Below the pieces are notes generated by a model. It was given only the letters and a program-made list of their open reading frames with translations. It was not told the DNA's origin and did not search any database. A DNA stretch of 35,884 bases, taken from an uncultured Erysipelotrichaceae bacterium (GTDB lineage: Bacteria > Bacillota_I > Bacilli_A > Erysipelotrichales > Erysipelotrichaceae). The stretch lies in the NCBI GenBank assembly GCA_934699415.1, contig CAKUWO010000011.1, forward strand, positions 1 to 35,884, written 5' to 3'. Position 1 is the first letter of the stretch. Every line of letters starts with the position of its first letter. Shown piece after piece: positions 24,424 to 33,632 of this stretch. The translations under genes were made by a program, and so were the position numbers.

Positions 24424-26616
24424 CTATTTAATAATTCTTTCAACTTCAATAACAGATTCAACTTTCTTCAAGTTAGCCATAATAATATGTAAATGTTCAA
24501 GGTCACTAACAACTAATTTAATAGTTGCTGTAGCTGTTAAATCATCTTGATTAACATTAACATTTACTCCTAACATTGTAGCCTTATATTGGGCAATAAC
24601 AGTTACTAAATCTGATAATAAGAAGGAGCGATCTTTAGAATAGATTCTAATATCTGTTTCATATTTGATATTAGAATCATGATCCTCATTCCAATAAACA
24701 TCGATAAGTCTTGCACCAGCTGTTTTAACATTTGGACAATCTTTACGATGAACTTTAATACCATTTCCTTTAGATACATAACCGATAATCTCATCACCAT
24801 ATATCGGTTTGCAACATTCGCCCATCACCATTTTCATGGAATCAATGCCTTTAACATAAACATCCGTTTTACCTGAACTATTACGTCTTTTAGCTTGATT
24901 CTTTTCTAACGTCATTGAAAGACTACTTTCGCTAATTTCTTTCTTTTCACTTTTAACTAGCTTTTCAATAATAGAGCTAGTAGATAGTGATTTACAAGCT
25001 ACGGAATAAAAAAGATCATTAACCGTACTAGCTTGGAAATAAGATGTAATATCCTGCAACTTTTTATGAGTACAATATTCATCTGGATCTAAACCTTTAC
25101 GCTTCATATCTTCACGTAAGATTTGTTCACCATTTTTAATATCTTCAAGTTTTTCTTGTTCCTCTTTCTTTTGTAAGAAAGCACGAATCTTATTTTTAGC
25201 ATTATTAGTCTTTACAAATTTCATCCAGTCTTCACTAGGACCAGAATTCTTATTAGTACGTATTGATACAACATCACCTGTTTTAAGTGATGTATTTAAA
25301 GGTACTAAAGCGTCATTAACTATTGCTCCTACCGCTTGATGCCCGACTTCAGTATGAACACGATAAGCAAAGTCGATCGGTGTAGATCCTTGAGGTAAAT
25401 CAATAACGCGACCCTTAGGTGTCATAACATAAATATTGGCATTAAAGATATCAGTTACAATATCATTCATATATCGGCTAGCATCCGATGCATGTTCCTC
25501 ATCTTCAAACGCTTTAAGCCAATTTAATTCTTTAACAATCTCTTGTTGCTCATGGCGCTTAGCTTGACCTTCTTTATAAGCCCAATGAGCAGCAATACCC
25601 TTTTCAGCTACTTGATCCATCTCTTCAGTTCTTATTTGAACTTCAAAGATTTTGCCATCGACACCAATTAAAGTAGTATGTAATGATTGATACATGTTAA
25701 TCTTAGGCATTGCAATATAGTCTTTAAAACGCCCTGGAATTGGCTTAAAAGAAGCGTGGATATAACCTAAAATTTCATAACAATTTAATTCACTCTTAGT
25801 GATAATACGAATAGCTAATAAATCTAAAATCTCATCAAATCGCTTGTTTTTAACAGCCATCTTACGATAGATAGAATATAAATGTTTACTACGACCAAAG
25901 ATTCTAAAAGGAATATGATGTTCAGTAAGAATATCGGAGATTTCTTTAATCATTGCCTTTACTTGAGCATCTCTTTCAGTCTTCTTATTATCAACAAGAT
26001 GAGCCATCTCATGATATTTATCATTATCGAGATAATAGAATGATAAATCTTCAAGTTCATTTTTAATTTCTGCAAGACCTAAACGATGAGCAATTGGAGC
26101 ATATACTTCAAGTGTTTCTTTAGATATACGCTTTTGCTTCTCTTCTGTTTGGAATTGCAAAGTACGCATATTATGCAAACGATCAACAAGTTTAATTAAA
26201 ATGACACGAATATCTTTAGCCATCGCAATAAAAATTTTACGATGGTTAGCAGCTTGATATTCTTCTTGGTCTTTAAATTTTAAAGAACCAATTTTAGTAA
26301 CAGCATCTACCAGAGTAAATACTTCTTCACCAAATTCTTTAATAAATTCTTCATCGCTGACATTACAATCTTCAATAACATCATGTAATAAACCACCAGC
26401 AATAGTATAAGGGTCAGCTTTGAGAGTCGAAAGAATATAAGCCACACTTAAAACATGCGTAAAATATGGTTCTCCGCTTCTTCTAAATTGGCCATCATGT
26501 TTATGATAAGCGTAATCATAAGCTTTATTAATTAGAGCTAAAGAATCCTTATTTTTAATATAAGATTCTACTTGTTGATAAAAGAGCTCTTTGCTAACTG
26601 TTTCGGCTTTTTTCAT
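24424..26616 (-). CDS. rel: Bifunctional (p)ppGpp synthetase/hydrolase, Rel family
   Basis: Makes and degrades the stringent-response alarmone (p)ppGpp. The hydrolase domain has the HD at residues 78-79 and ED at 82-83 in LLHDVIEDC, with DRLHNMRTL later, so hydrolysis should be active. The synthetase domain shows GRSKHLYSIYRKM, YIAMPKINMYQSLHT and EVQIRTEEMDQVAEKGIAAHW. A TGS domain (YVMTPKGRVIDLPQGSTPIDFAY), a zinc-finger-like CC region (MGECCKPIYGDEIIGYVSKG) and a C-terminal ACT domain complete the long form. At 730 residues it is full length. It follows apt, its usual Firmicute neighbour. Confidence 0.96.
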   Translation of the reverse strand: MKKAETVSKELFYQQVESYIKNKDSLALINKAYDYAYHKHDGQFRRSGEPYFTHVLSVAYILSTLKADPYTIAGGLLHDVIEDCNVSDEEFIKEFGEEVFTLVDAVTKIGSLKFKDQEEYQAANHRKIFIAMAKDIRVILIKLVDRLHNMRTLQFQTEEKQKRISKETLEVYAPIAHRLGLAEIKNELEDLSFYYLDNDKYHEMAHLVDNKKTERDAQVKAMIKEISDILTEHHIPFRIFGRSKHLYSIYRKMAVKNKRFDEILDLLAIRIITKSELNCYEILGYIHASFKPIPGRFKDYIAMPKINMYQSLHTTLIGVDGKIFEVQIRTEEMDQVAEKGIAAHWAYKEGQAKRHEQQEIVKELNWLKAFEDEEHASDASRYMNDIVTDIFNANIYVMTPKGRVIDLPQGSTPIDFAYRVHTEVGHQAVGAIVNDALVPLNTSLKTGDVVSIRTNKNSGPSEDWMKFVKTNNAKNKIRAFLQKKEEQEKLEDIKNGEQILREDMKRKGLDPDEYCTHKKLQDITSYFQASTVNDLFYSVACKSLSTSSIIEKLVKSEKKEISESSLSMTLEKNQAKRRNSSGKTDVYVKGIDSMKMVMGECCKPIYGDEIIGYVSKGNGIKVHRKDCPNVKTAGARLIDVYWNEDHDSNIKYETDIRIYSKDRSFLLSDLVTVIAQYKATMLGVNVNVNQDDLTATATIKLVVSDLEHLHIIMANLKKVESVIEVERIIK

Positions 26617-26632
26617 AATAACTACCCCTATA

Positions 26633-26660
26633 AGATAAAATCGAAGTTGCCTTCGATTTT
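26633..26660 (-). terminator. Hairpin at the end of apt
   Basis: Ten-base perfect arms 26651-26660 and 26637-26646 (AAAATCGAAG/CTTCGATTTT) with a four-base loop. The apt stop codon overlaps the stem base. The T-run is only the four bases closing the stem, so termination may be partial; relA has no clear promoter of its own. Confidence 0.65.
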
Positions 26661-27171
26661 AATATTTCATAAGTGAAAATACATTGTAGTCTTTAAGGCG
26701 CTCTCTTCCCTTTAAGTCTTCAAGTTCGATTAAGAAAGCACATCCTACAACAATACCACCCATTTCTTCAACTAATTTAATAGTTGCTTCAACTGTACCA
26801 CCAGTTGCTAAAAGGTCATCAACAATTAGAACTTTCTGACCTTTCTTAATAGAATCAGCATGCATATGAAGTTCATTTGAACCATATTCAAGATCATATT
26901 TATAAGATAAAGTCTTACGTGGTAATTTTCCAGGCTTACGAACTGGAACAAAACCAATTTTAAGCTCATATGATACAGGGCATCCGAAAATAAAACCACG
27001 TGATTCTGGTCCAGCAACTACTTCAGCTTTAATTTCTTTAGCAAAATTAATAATTTGAGCTGTAGCTTCATGGAACGCTTCCCCATCCTGCATTAAAGGA
27101 GTAATGTCGCGGAATAAAATTCCTTCCTTAGGGAAATCAGGTACTGATGCAATATAATCTTTGTAATTCAT
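26659..27171 (-). CDS. apt: Adenine phosphoribosyltransferase
   Basis: Purine salvage enzyme that converts adenine and PRPP to AMP. The PRPP loop is VLIVDDLLATGGT near residues 117-129, and the N-terminal FPKEGILFRDITPLM and GPESRGFIFG stretches are characteristic. Length is 170. It has a clear CGGAGG site and a promoter-like TATAAT upstream. Like relA, next downstream, it touches purine nucleotide balance. Confidence 0.96.
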   Translation of the reverse strand: MNYKDYIASVPDFPKEGILFRDITPLMQDGEAFHEATAQIINFAKEIKAEVVAGPESRGFIFGCPVSYELKIGFVPVRKPGKLPRKTLSYKYDLEYGSNELHMHADSIKKGQKVLIVDDLLATGGTVEATIKLVEEMGGIVVGCAFLIELEDLKGRERLKDYNVFSLMKY

Positions 27172-27195
27172 AAGAAACCTCCGTTTTACCGTATT

Positions 27196-27225
27196 ATTAT
27201 ATCATTTTATAATCTAAAAGATTAT
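27196..27225 (-). promoter_or_regulatory. Possible apt promoter
   Basis: A perfect TATAAT lies at 27201-27196 on the minus strand, about 25 bases before the apt ATG, but no good -35 is visible. A weak stem (AATCTTTTAGATT) lies just after the recJ stop. Confidence 0.45.
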
Positions 27226-28724
27226 TCAAGAAAGTCATCAACCATAAAAGTTAAGCTATTTGTATGAAAACTATTGCTTGTAACCCTTCCTATTAGACCA
27301 TTAAAAGCTATAGGATTCATTTTATTAAAGGAAATGGCTTCTAAATTATTATTTAAAACAAATTTAGGATATTTACCTTTAATTTTAAAGAATGATTTAA
27401 TATCAGGATTCATTAAAGCAAATAAAGGCTCTTTAAAACCAGTACCAAAAGGTTCTAATTCTTTAAGTTTTAAATAGTCTTCATATTGTAAATCACCACT
27501 ATTAACAACTAATACTTCTTTATTGACGTTATTTAATTCAATTGTTTCTAAATATTCTAATAAACCATCAATTTCATCAATTGTTAAAGATAAACCAACT
27601 GCTGCTTCATGCCCTCCAAAGCTTTTAAAATGGCTTTTATAAGGCTTTAAAATATCATATAAATTAATACCTTCAGGTGCTCTTCCGCTACCTTTTAATA
27701 GTCCATCTTTAAGTGCAAAGACAAGAGATGGTAAAGCTTCTTGATTCATCATTTGACCAGCAACAAGACCACATAATCCTTCTTCATAACTTGTATCATA
27801 AGATACTAAAACATTATGTCCTATATGATATGCCATTGCTTTTTCTTTCATCATTTGTCCAATATCTTTACGTTTATTATTTATATTATTGATTTCTAAG
27901 GCCATTTTTGAAGCTTCTTCTTGGTCCATATCTAAATAAGCAACTACTTTATTAGCATTGCCATTAAGCCTAGAAACCGCATTAATCTTAGGAATAACAT
28001 GATAGCTTAAATCATCATAAGAATAATTATGACTTTTAAGACTTAAAGCATTAATAGTATATATTTCTTGAGTATTTAAAATATTTAGACCCTTTTTTAA
28101 TAAATAACGATTATAACCAAAAACTTCCACCATATCTGCTAATGTTGCAATACTTGCATAAGCTAAAACTTTATCATCTTCAAAAAAAGAATGATATAAA
28201 AGGCAAGCTAAACCAGCAGTACATAAATTCTTATAGCCCTCTTCCAATAAAGAACCATGTAAAATAGCACTTACTTTAGGTAAGCATTCATATTCATGAT
28301 GGTCTACAATTAAAACATCAATTCCAAGAGCTAAAGCTTTATCAATGGGTTTATAAGCTACAATGCCATTATCAAGAGTAATAATGACATCAAAATGATT
28401 ATCATAAGCCATATCAACCATTGCTTCATTAATGCCATAACCATCTTTAAAACGTGAAGGAATATAATAATTAACTGATATATCTAGCTTCAACAATAAT
28501 TTGCGCATGATGTAGGTTGCAGTAATACCATCACAATCATAATCACCAATCAAAAGAACTTTTTTGCCTTTTAAATTGCTAATTTTATTTTTAAATTCTA
28601 AAAGAGTCTTTTGATTATAATTAACCGAAGTCATGATATCTAATTTCGAAATATCACCATTAAGACGCCAATCAACGACCTTATCTTTTAATGTTCCATC
28701 AAAGTTTTTAAACGCATAATTCAT
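27222..28724 (-). CDS. recJ: RecJ-type single-strand DNA exonuclease (short form)
   Basis: DHH-family 5'-3' single-strand exonuclease used in recombination and repair. Visible motifs are VLLIGDYDCDGITAT (about 53-67), LDNGI, and VDHHEYE for manganese binding. The DHHA1 region has GSGRAPEGINLYDIL and FGGHEAAVGLSL, and a C-terminal OB-like part ends the chain. At 500 residues it is shorter than the usual 560-780, lacking part of the N-terminus and any extra C-terminal domains. The ATG at 28724 has no ribosome binding site; an extended -10 (TGGTATTAT) ends six bases before it, so it may be leaderless. Confidence 0.88.
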   Translation of the reverse strand: MNYAFKNFDGTLKDKVVDWRLNGDISKLDIMTSVNYNQKTLLEFKNKISNLKGKKVLLIGDYDCDGITATYIMRKLLLKLDISVNYYIPSRFKDGYGINEAMVDMAYDNHFDVIITLDNGIVAYKPIDKALALGIDVLIVDHHEYECLPKVSAILHGSLLEEGYKNLCTAGLACLLYHSFFEDDKVLAYASIATLADMVEVFGYNRYLLKKGLNILNTQEIYTINALSLKSHNYSYDDLSYHVIPKINAVSRLNGNANKVVAYLDMDQEEASKMALEINNINNKRKDIGQMMKEKAMAYHIGHNVLVSYDTSYEEGLCGLVAGQMMNQEALPSLVFALKDGLLKGSGRAPEGINLYDILKPYKSHFKSFGGHEAAVGLSLTIDEIDGLLEYLETIELNNVNKEVLVVNSGDLQYEDYLKLKELEPFGTGFKEPLFALMNPDIKSFFKIKGKYPKFVLNNNLEAISFNKMNPIAFNGLIGRVTSNSFHTNSLTFMVDDFLE

Positions 28725-28730
28725 TCATTC

Positions 28731-28739
28731 ATAATACCA
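28731..28739 (-). promoter_or_regulatory. Extended -10 promoter of recJ
   Basis: TGGTATTAT on the minus strand is a TGN-extended -10. It lies just beyond the mraY terminator, and the recJ ATG starts six bases after it. No matching -35 is seen, which extended -10 promoters can tolerate. Confidence 0.5.
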
Positions 28740-28763
28740 TAATTTCAATTTGCTTATTTAAAT

Positions 28764-28795
28764 CAAATAAAAAGAATCTGAATTAACAGATTCTT
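28764..28795 (-). terminator. Intrinsic terminator of mraY
   Basis: Nine-base perfect arms 28787-28795 and 28772-28780 (AAGAATCTG/CAGATTCTT) with a six-base loop and TTTATTT after it on the minus strand. It closes the mraZ-mraY cluster. Confidence 0.9.
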
Positions 28796-28796
28796 A

Positions 28797-29765
28797 TTAA
28801 CCTATCAAAGCTATAAATAAACCAACAGTAGCACAAATTGCTGATAGTAAATAGAAATAGTTAACAATTCTTTTTTCAGGAATACCTTTTAAACGAAAAG
28901 CATAATGAATCGGTGTATATGAGAAAATTCTTTTATGAAAAAGAATAACACTTGTAAGTTGTAAACAAACGCAAAACATCTCATAAACAAAAACGCCACT
29001 AATAAAGAATAAAGCTACTTCTTGTTTAAGAATTAAACCAAGAGAAGCAAATAAGGCGCCTAATGCTAAAGAACCACTATCACCCATAAAGATTTTAGCC
29101 GGATAGTGATTAAATACTAAATATCCTAGAAGAGATGCAATAATAGCAATAATAATAATTGCAATATTATCTTCACCATATGTTAAAGCAATGATAAAGA
29201 AAGCAATTAAAGCGATAGCTGAGACACCAGCACATAAGCCATCCATTCCGTCAGTAAAATTAACTGCATTAGCTTCAGCAGCATATAAAAGTATTAAGAA
29301 GAATGGATAGATAATACCAAAGTTTAAGGTAATCGAAGTAAATGGAAGTCTAATATTACTATCAAATACGTCTTTAAAGATGAAATAGATGATTGCAGCA
29401 AAAACAAATTGTAAAATAAGTTTTAATTTAGGTGCTAAACCATCATTGTTATGACGTAATAAAATTAAGATATCGTCTGCGAAACCAATTAAACAAAATG
29501 AGATATAAGATAAAATAATAACTAAAGCTTTATGATCTTTAATCATTGAAGGATTAATAATCAAGACAATAAAAGAAGGAATTAAAACAAATAACAATCC
29601 ACCCATAATAGGTGTCTTACCCTTTTCTTTAAAATCTTTAAGGGCATATTCTGAAACATTCTGATTAGCTCCAGCTCTTTTCAATAAACTAATATAATGC
29701 GGCATAATAAAGCACATTAACGCAAATGATAATACAAATGCGAGGCATAATAATTCTTTAGACAT
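28797..29765 (-). CDS. mraY: Phospho-MurNAc-pentapeptide transferase
   Basis: Polytopic membrane enzyme that links UDP-MurNAc-pentapeptide to undecaprenyl phosphate, making lipid I. Conserved parts are GKTPIMGG (49-56), the Asp pair at 97-98 in GFADDIL, NFTDGMDGL (169-177), and MGDSGSLALG with Asp229. Around ten membrane segments are visible. The family motif PIHHHFE reads PIHYAFR here (285-291), keeping only the first histidine. Length is 322. The start touches the pbp stop. UppS, encoded in this window, makes its lipid carrier precursor. A different polyprenyl-phosphate sugar transferase is less likely given the dcw context and KGKTPIMGG. Confidence 0.9.
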   Translation of the reverse strand: MSKELLCLAFVLSFALMCFIMPHYISLLKRAGANQNVSEYALKDFKEKGKTPIMGGLLFVLIPSFIVLIINPSMIKDHKALVIILSYISFCLIGFADDILILLRHNNDGLAPKLKLILQFVFAAIIYFIFKDVFDSNIRLPFTSITLNFGIIYPFFLILLYAAEANAVNFTDGMDGLCAGVSAIALIAFFIIALTYGEDNIAIIIIAIIASLLGYLVFNHYPAKIFMGDSGSLALGALFASLGLILKQEVALFFISGVFVYEMFCVCLQLTSVILFHKRIFSYTPIHYAFRLKGIPEKRIVNYFYLLSAICATVGLFIALIG

Positions 29766-31972
29766 TATTCCTCCTCTGGATCATTACTATTTAAATCGCT
29801 TTCAATATTTTTTAATTTAAAACTAATAGTATCTTTTGGATGAATAGTAGTATTAGCTTCAACCGATTGTTCATAAACAACACCACTACCTTCAATTTCA
29901 AAATTAAGATTAGCTAAATAAGCATAGCTTAATAAGTCTTTTCTTGTCCATCCAGTAAAGTCTCTTAGTATAATATCGTCTTTTGATGTTAGAAGGAAAA
30001 CCTTACTACCACCTCGAATATTTTCACCATATTTTGGATATTGGTCAAGAACTTTATTACCGTTACCAATAACAACAGCTGTTAAAGAAGAGGCATTTAA
30101 TGCTGCATTAGCTTCATTTAATTCTTTATTTATTAAATCAGGAACCTTAGACGAGGTAGATGTGATATCAGGATTTTCAACCGCTGGTCGAGTATTAGTA
30201 GAAGTTAAATAATAAACTTTTCTTGTTAAATCATTAATTGGTTTAGATTTAGTATGCATATAGTAATCATAAGGAGCAATATAAGCATAATAAATCATTG
30301 TTTTTGGTTTTTCAGCAGGAAAAGCCATCATAACTGACGATATTGCCATATCCGATTGATAACCTTGACCAATTAAAGCAATTTCTGAAGTACCAGTTTT
30401 AGCAGCTACTTTTACTTCATCAATACCATAGAATTGAGCTGTTCCTGATGGATCACTCACAACCCTTTCAAGTAATGCTTGCATTTGTTTAGCTGTATTT
30501 TCACTAATTGGTTTACCACTTACCTGTCTTTGTCCTTGATAAACGATATCTCCTGAATCATTGACTATCTTATCAATGTAATAAGGTTTAACCATTTCAC
30601 CATTTCCAAATATTGCAGAATAAGCTTGAAGCAATTGCAAAGTTGTAACAGAACTTCCCTGTCCATAAGTAAGAGCTAATTTTTCAGATGCATAATAGTA
30701 ATTCTTTTTACCACTTACTTCATATAAACCGTCTGTATTTACTTCATTAAAGAAACCAAAAGCCTTTAAATATTTTTCAAATGTTAAAGGAGAATCTAAA
30801 TATTGAGTTAATAATGTTGAAGTTGCAACGTTAGAAGATAATATTAAACCATCATCTAATGGAATAGATCCCCAATTCTTATTGCCAGCATTATTAATAC
30901 AACCATAATTAGTATCACTATATACACGATATGGAATATTATCACTTCCAGCATAGAAACAGAATGGTGAAGAATCAAAATAAGCATTGCCATCATATAC
31001 ACCACTATCCATTGCTGCAGCATAGATAATAGCCTTTAAAACCGAACCAGGCTCATAAGCATATTGTGATAGATAGTTATTATAATCTTCAATATCAGCA
31101 TTATTAGGATTAAAGCTAGGATATTGACCATAGCCTAACAATTTACCGCTTTCAATATCCATTACAGCAGCCCAAATCTTAATAGCACCATTCTCTTTAG
31201 CTATTTCTTCAAATGAATTATTTAATGCTTCTTGAATTGAAGCATCAAGGGTTAGATAAACATTATCTCCTTTAGTTGCAGGAATAGTTTCTTCATACAT
31301 TCCTGGTAAGACATAACCATGTTTATCAGCTTGATAGACATGTTTGCCATCAACACCTGATAATTCTTCGTTAAGATATGCTTCAACACCCATTTTGCCA
31401 ACTAACTTACCATTTTCATCGCTTCTTGCAAAGCCTAATAAATACGGTGAGAAAGAATTAGCTAAAGGATAAACTCTTTTAGTTGATACTTTAAAACCAA
31501 TGCCATGAAGATTTTTATCTTCTTTAATCTTTTCAACAGTTGTGATTGATAAATTACGTCCAGCTGTACCTAATTCTGTTTGATATAAATTAGGATTAGC
31601 TGTTAGTAGTTCAAAGATTTTAGCTTGGTCTGTATTTAAAATATTAGCCAATACTTGAGAAGCATATAAAGGATCATCAACATAAGCAATTTCATTTTTA
31701 TTACCTTTACGATTCTTAGACAGATAACAAATAATGTCATAAGTATTTTCGTTTTGAGCTACTATTTGACCATTATTATCATATATATTTCCTCTTTCGC
31801 CATATATCGTATCAACCATCATCGATACTGAATCTACATATGAAGAAAGACTTGTTAAAGAGCGCGGATGAATTCTAAAAATAGCTACTAAAAAAACGTT
31901 GACAATTACCGCGATGGTAACAATCAACGCAAAAAGATAGGTAAATTTTAGATAAAACTTTTTATCTTTCAT
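29765..31972 (-). CDS. Class B penicillin-binding protein with PASTA domains (FtsI/PBP2X/SpoVD type)
   Basis: Septal peptidoglycan transpeptidase. A short cytosolic N-terminus and one membrane segment (about 9-32) precede the dimerisation domain (YGERGNIYDNNGQIVAQN). The catalytic serine is in EPGSVLKAI near residue 308 (SVLK instead of the common STFK), with SSNVATS and KTGTSE as the other active-site motifs. Two C-terminal PASTA domains follow (VPDLINKELNEANAALN and DFTGWTRKDLLSYAY). I prefer the ATG at 31972 (735 residues) over GTG codons at 31987 and 31984, because AGGTGG at the ftsL end is well placed for it. It follows ftsL, its likely partner in the divisome. Confidence 0.94.
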   Translation of the reverse strand: MKDKKFYLKFTYLFALIVTIAVIVNVFLVAIFRIHPRSLTSLSSYVDSVSMMVDTIYGERGNIYDNNGQIVAQNENTYDIICYLSKNRKGNKNEIAYVDDPLYASQVLANILNTDQAKIFELLTANPNLYQTELGTAGRNLSITTVEKIKEDKNLHGIGFKVSTKRVYPLANSFSPYLLGFARSDENGKLVGKMGVEAYLNEELSGVDGKHVYQADKHGYVLPGMYEETIPATKGDNVYLTLDASIQEALNNSFEEIAKENGAIKIWAAVMDIESGKLLGYGQYPSFNPNNADIEDYNNYLSQYAYEPGSVLKAIIYAAAMDSGVYDGNAYFDSSPFCFYAGSDNIPYRVYSDTNYGCINNAGNKNWGSIPLDDGLILSSNVATSTLLTQYLDSPLTFEKYLKAFGFFNEVNTDGLYEVSGKKNYYYASEKLALTYGQGSSVTTLQLLQAYSAIFGNGEMVKPYYIDKIVNDSGDIVYQGQRQVSGKPISENTAKQMQALLERVVSDPSGTAQFYGIDEVKVAAKTGTSEIALIGQGYQSDMAISSVMMAFPAEKPKTMIYYAYIAPYDYYMHTKSKPINDLTRKVYYLTSTNTRPAVENPDITSTSSKVPDLINKELNEANAALNASSLTAVVIGNGNKVLDQYPKYGENIRGGSKVFLLTSKDDIILRDFTGWTRKDLLSYAYLANLNFEIEGSGVVYEQSVEANTTIHPKDTISFKLKNIESDLNSNDPEEE

Positions 31973-31976
31973 AAAA

Positions 31977-32279
31977 CTATTCACCACCTAGAGACATAAC
32001 GTTGGTTGTGTTCTGAGTTAAACCAGCCTCTTCTGCCATTGTAAAGATACGTTCTTTGTTTTGTAAAGTCTGAATTTCAATACTTAAGCTACGATTAGCA
32101 TTTTTTAAAGTTTCACATTCGTTATTAACATCTTGAATTTTCATCATTAAGGATGCATTGGCATTACGTAAAAATAGGTTAGAGAAAATCATAGAAATAA
32201 TAGCTAATGCAAAAACAATTCCAGCAAAGCCTTCTAATCTAACTTTTTTTCTTTTATTTACTTTTACTATTCTTGCCAT
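31977..32279 (-). CDS. ftsL: FtsL-like cell division protein
   Basis: A small bitopic protein of 100 residues: a basic cytosolic start (KVNKRKKVR), one membrane segment (about 17-37), then a coiled coil (IQDVNNECETLKNANRSLSIEIQTLQNKE) and a short conserved-looking tail (MAEEAGL). Sequence similarity within FtsL is low, so the call rests on topology and position between rsmH and the class B PBP, where ftsL usually sits. DivIC is the alternative. It has a GAGGAT site and lies five bases after rsmH. Confidence 0.85.
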   Translation of the reverse strand: MARIVKVNKRKKVRLEGFAGIVFALAIISMIFSNLFLRNANASLMMKIQDVNNECETLKNANRSLSIEIQTLQNKERIFTMAEEAGLTQNTTNVMSLGGE

Positions 32280-32284
32280 AATAT

Positions 32285-33202
32285 TTATCCTCTTTTTTCA
32301 ATAGCTCTTAATAATGCACTATGTGATCGATTATTTTCTTGAAGTTCAATTTCATTAGCTTTAATAGCTTTACGTGTTAGCGAGACAAATGGTGCTTCTT
32401 CAATTTCTTCTGGTAATAAGACGATTCTTTTATCAACTTTAACTTTCGTTAAATCATTAAATCTTCTTTTAACTAAACGATCTTCTAAAGAATGGAACGT
32501 GATGATGACAACTCTTCCCTTTTCATTTAATAAATCAGGGAAATCATTTAAAAATTTTTCAAGTGAGCCTAATTCATCATTTGTAGCAATTCTTAATGCT
32601 TGGAATACTTGTTTAGCGGGATGTCCTTTTTTAGCTAATTCTTTAGCAGGTAAACTAGCTTTTATAACATCTACTAATTCAAATGTTGTTTCAATTGGCT
32701 TGTTTTTTCTTTGAGCATCAATCTTTTTAGCTATTTGATATGCAAATCGTTCTTCACCATAATCTCTAAAGATTCTTGCAAGTTCTTCAATTCTGTATTC
32801 ATTAACAATCTTTTTAGCCGTTAATTCTTTACTTTGGTCCATTCGCATATCAAGCGGTGCATCAAAGCGATACGAGAAGCCTCTTTCACCTTCATCAAAT
32901 TGTGGTGACGAAACACCAAGATCTAATAAAATGCCATCCACTTTGGTATCTAAGCATTCTTTCATATTGGCAAAATTGTTATGAAAGATATGCAATCTTG
33001 AATCATTATTTAAGAATTCTTTACTTTCTTTAATGGCCTCTTCATCTAAATCGAAAGCATATAATTTACCATCGCCAATTCTTTTTAATATTTCTTCACT
33101 ATGTCCACCTCTACCAAGAGTTCCATCAACATAGATTCCATTTTCTTTTATTCCTAGAAGCTCAATGGCTTCTTTTTTCATCACACTATAATGTTTATCC
33201 AT
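32285..33202 (-). CDS. rsmH: 16S rRNA (cytosine-1402-N4)-methyltransferase
   Basis: SAM-dependent enzyme that methylates the P-site region of 16S rRNA. The SAM motif VDGTLGRGGHSEEIL is at residues 25-39; other family marks are DGILLDLGVSSPQFDEGERGFSYR, LDMRMDQ, KQVFQALRIATNDELGSL and FHSLEDRLVKRRF. Length is 305. Its start overlaps the mraZ end by eight bases and has no clear ribosome site of its own, so it probably relies on translational coupling. Confidence 0.97.
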   Translation of the reverse strand: MDKHYSVMKKEAIELLGIKENGIYVDGTLGRGGHSEEILKRIGDGKLYAFDLDEEAIKESKEFLNNDSRLHIFHNNFANMKECLDTKVDGILLDLGVSSPQFDEGERGFSYRFDAPLDMRMDQSKELTAKKIVNEYRIEELARIFRDYGEERFAYQIAKKIDAQRKNKPIETTFELVDVIKASLPAKELAKKGHPAKQVFQALRIATNDELGSLEKFLNDFPDLLNEKGRVVIITFHSLEDRLVKRRFNDLTKVKVDKRIVLLPEEIEEAPFVSLTRKAIKANEIELQENNRSHSALLRAIEKRG

Positions 33203-33632
33203 TGTTCATTAAATCGCTGATATTTTCGGCTACTTCTGCAAAGTTTTCGCTAGCATTTTGATAGTAAGCTTCCCATGTTTCTTTATCCCATATTTCAACA
33301 TGATCATTAACACCGATAATTGAGCATTCCTTTTTAATATTTACTTCCTTAGCGAGGTATAAAGGGATTTGAATACGACCCATCTTGTCAGGCTCACAAA
33401 TACTAGCTCTAGCTGCCACAACATGCATAAATTGACGGGTAATTGCTTTGGTACTTGGATATTTAGATAGGTTTTCTAACTGTTTATCAAATTGTTCCTT
33501 AGTGTAGATATTTAGACAGTTATCAATACCTCTAGTCAATATGAAAGAAGCACTTAATTCATCACGAAATTTGCTAGGAATAATGATGCGACCTTTGGCA
33601 TCTATGTTATGAGTATATTCACCAATAAACAT
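33195..33632 (-). CDS. mraZ: MraZ, transcription regulator of the division and wall cluster
   Basis: DNA-binding protein built of two AbrB-like halves, each with the family motif: DAKGRIIIPSKFR (11-23) and PDKMGRIQIPLYL (81-93). MraZ forms rings and binds direct repeats before its own gene, repressing or activating the dcw operon according to species. Length is 145. Four 10-base repeats lie right before the ATG and include the GGGAG ribosome site. It is the first gene of mraZ-rsmH-ftsL-pbp-mraY. Confidence 0.96.
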   Translation of the reverse strand: MFIGEYTHNIDAKGRIIIPSKFRDELSASFILTRGIDNCLNIYTKEQFDKQLENLSKYPSTKAITRQFMHVVAARASICEPDKMGRIQIPLYLAKEVNIKKECSIIGVNDHVEIWDKETWEAYYQNASENFAEVAENISDLMNNG

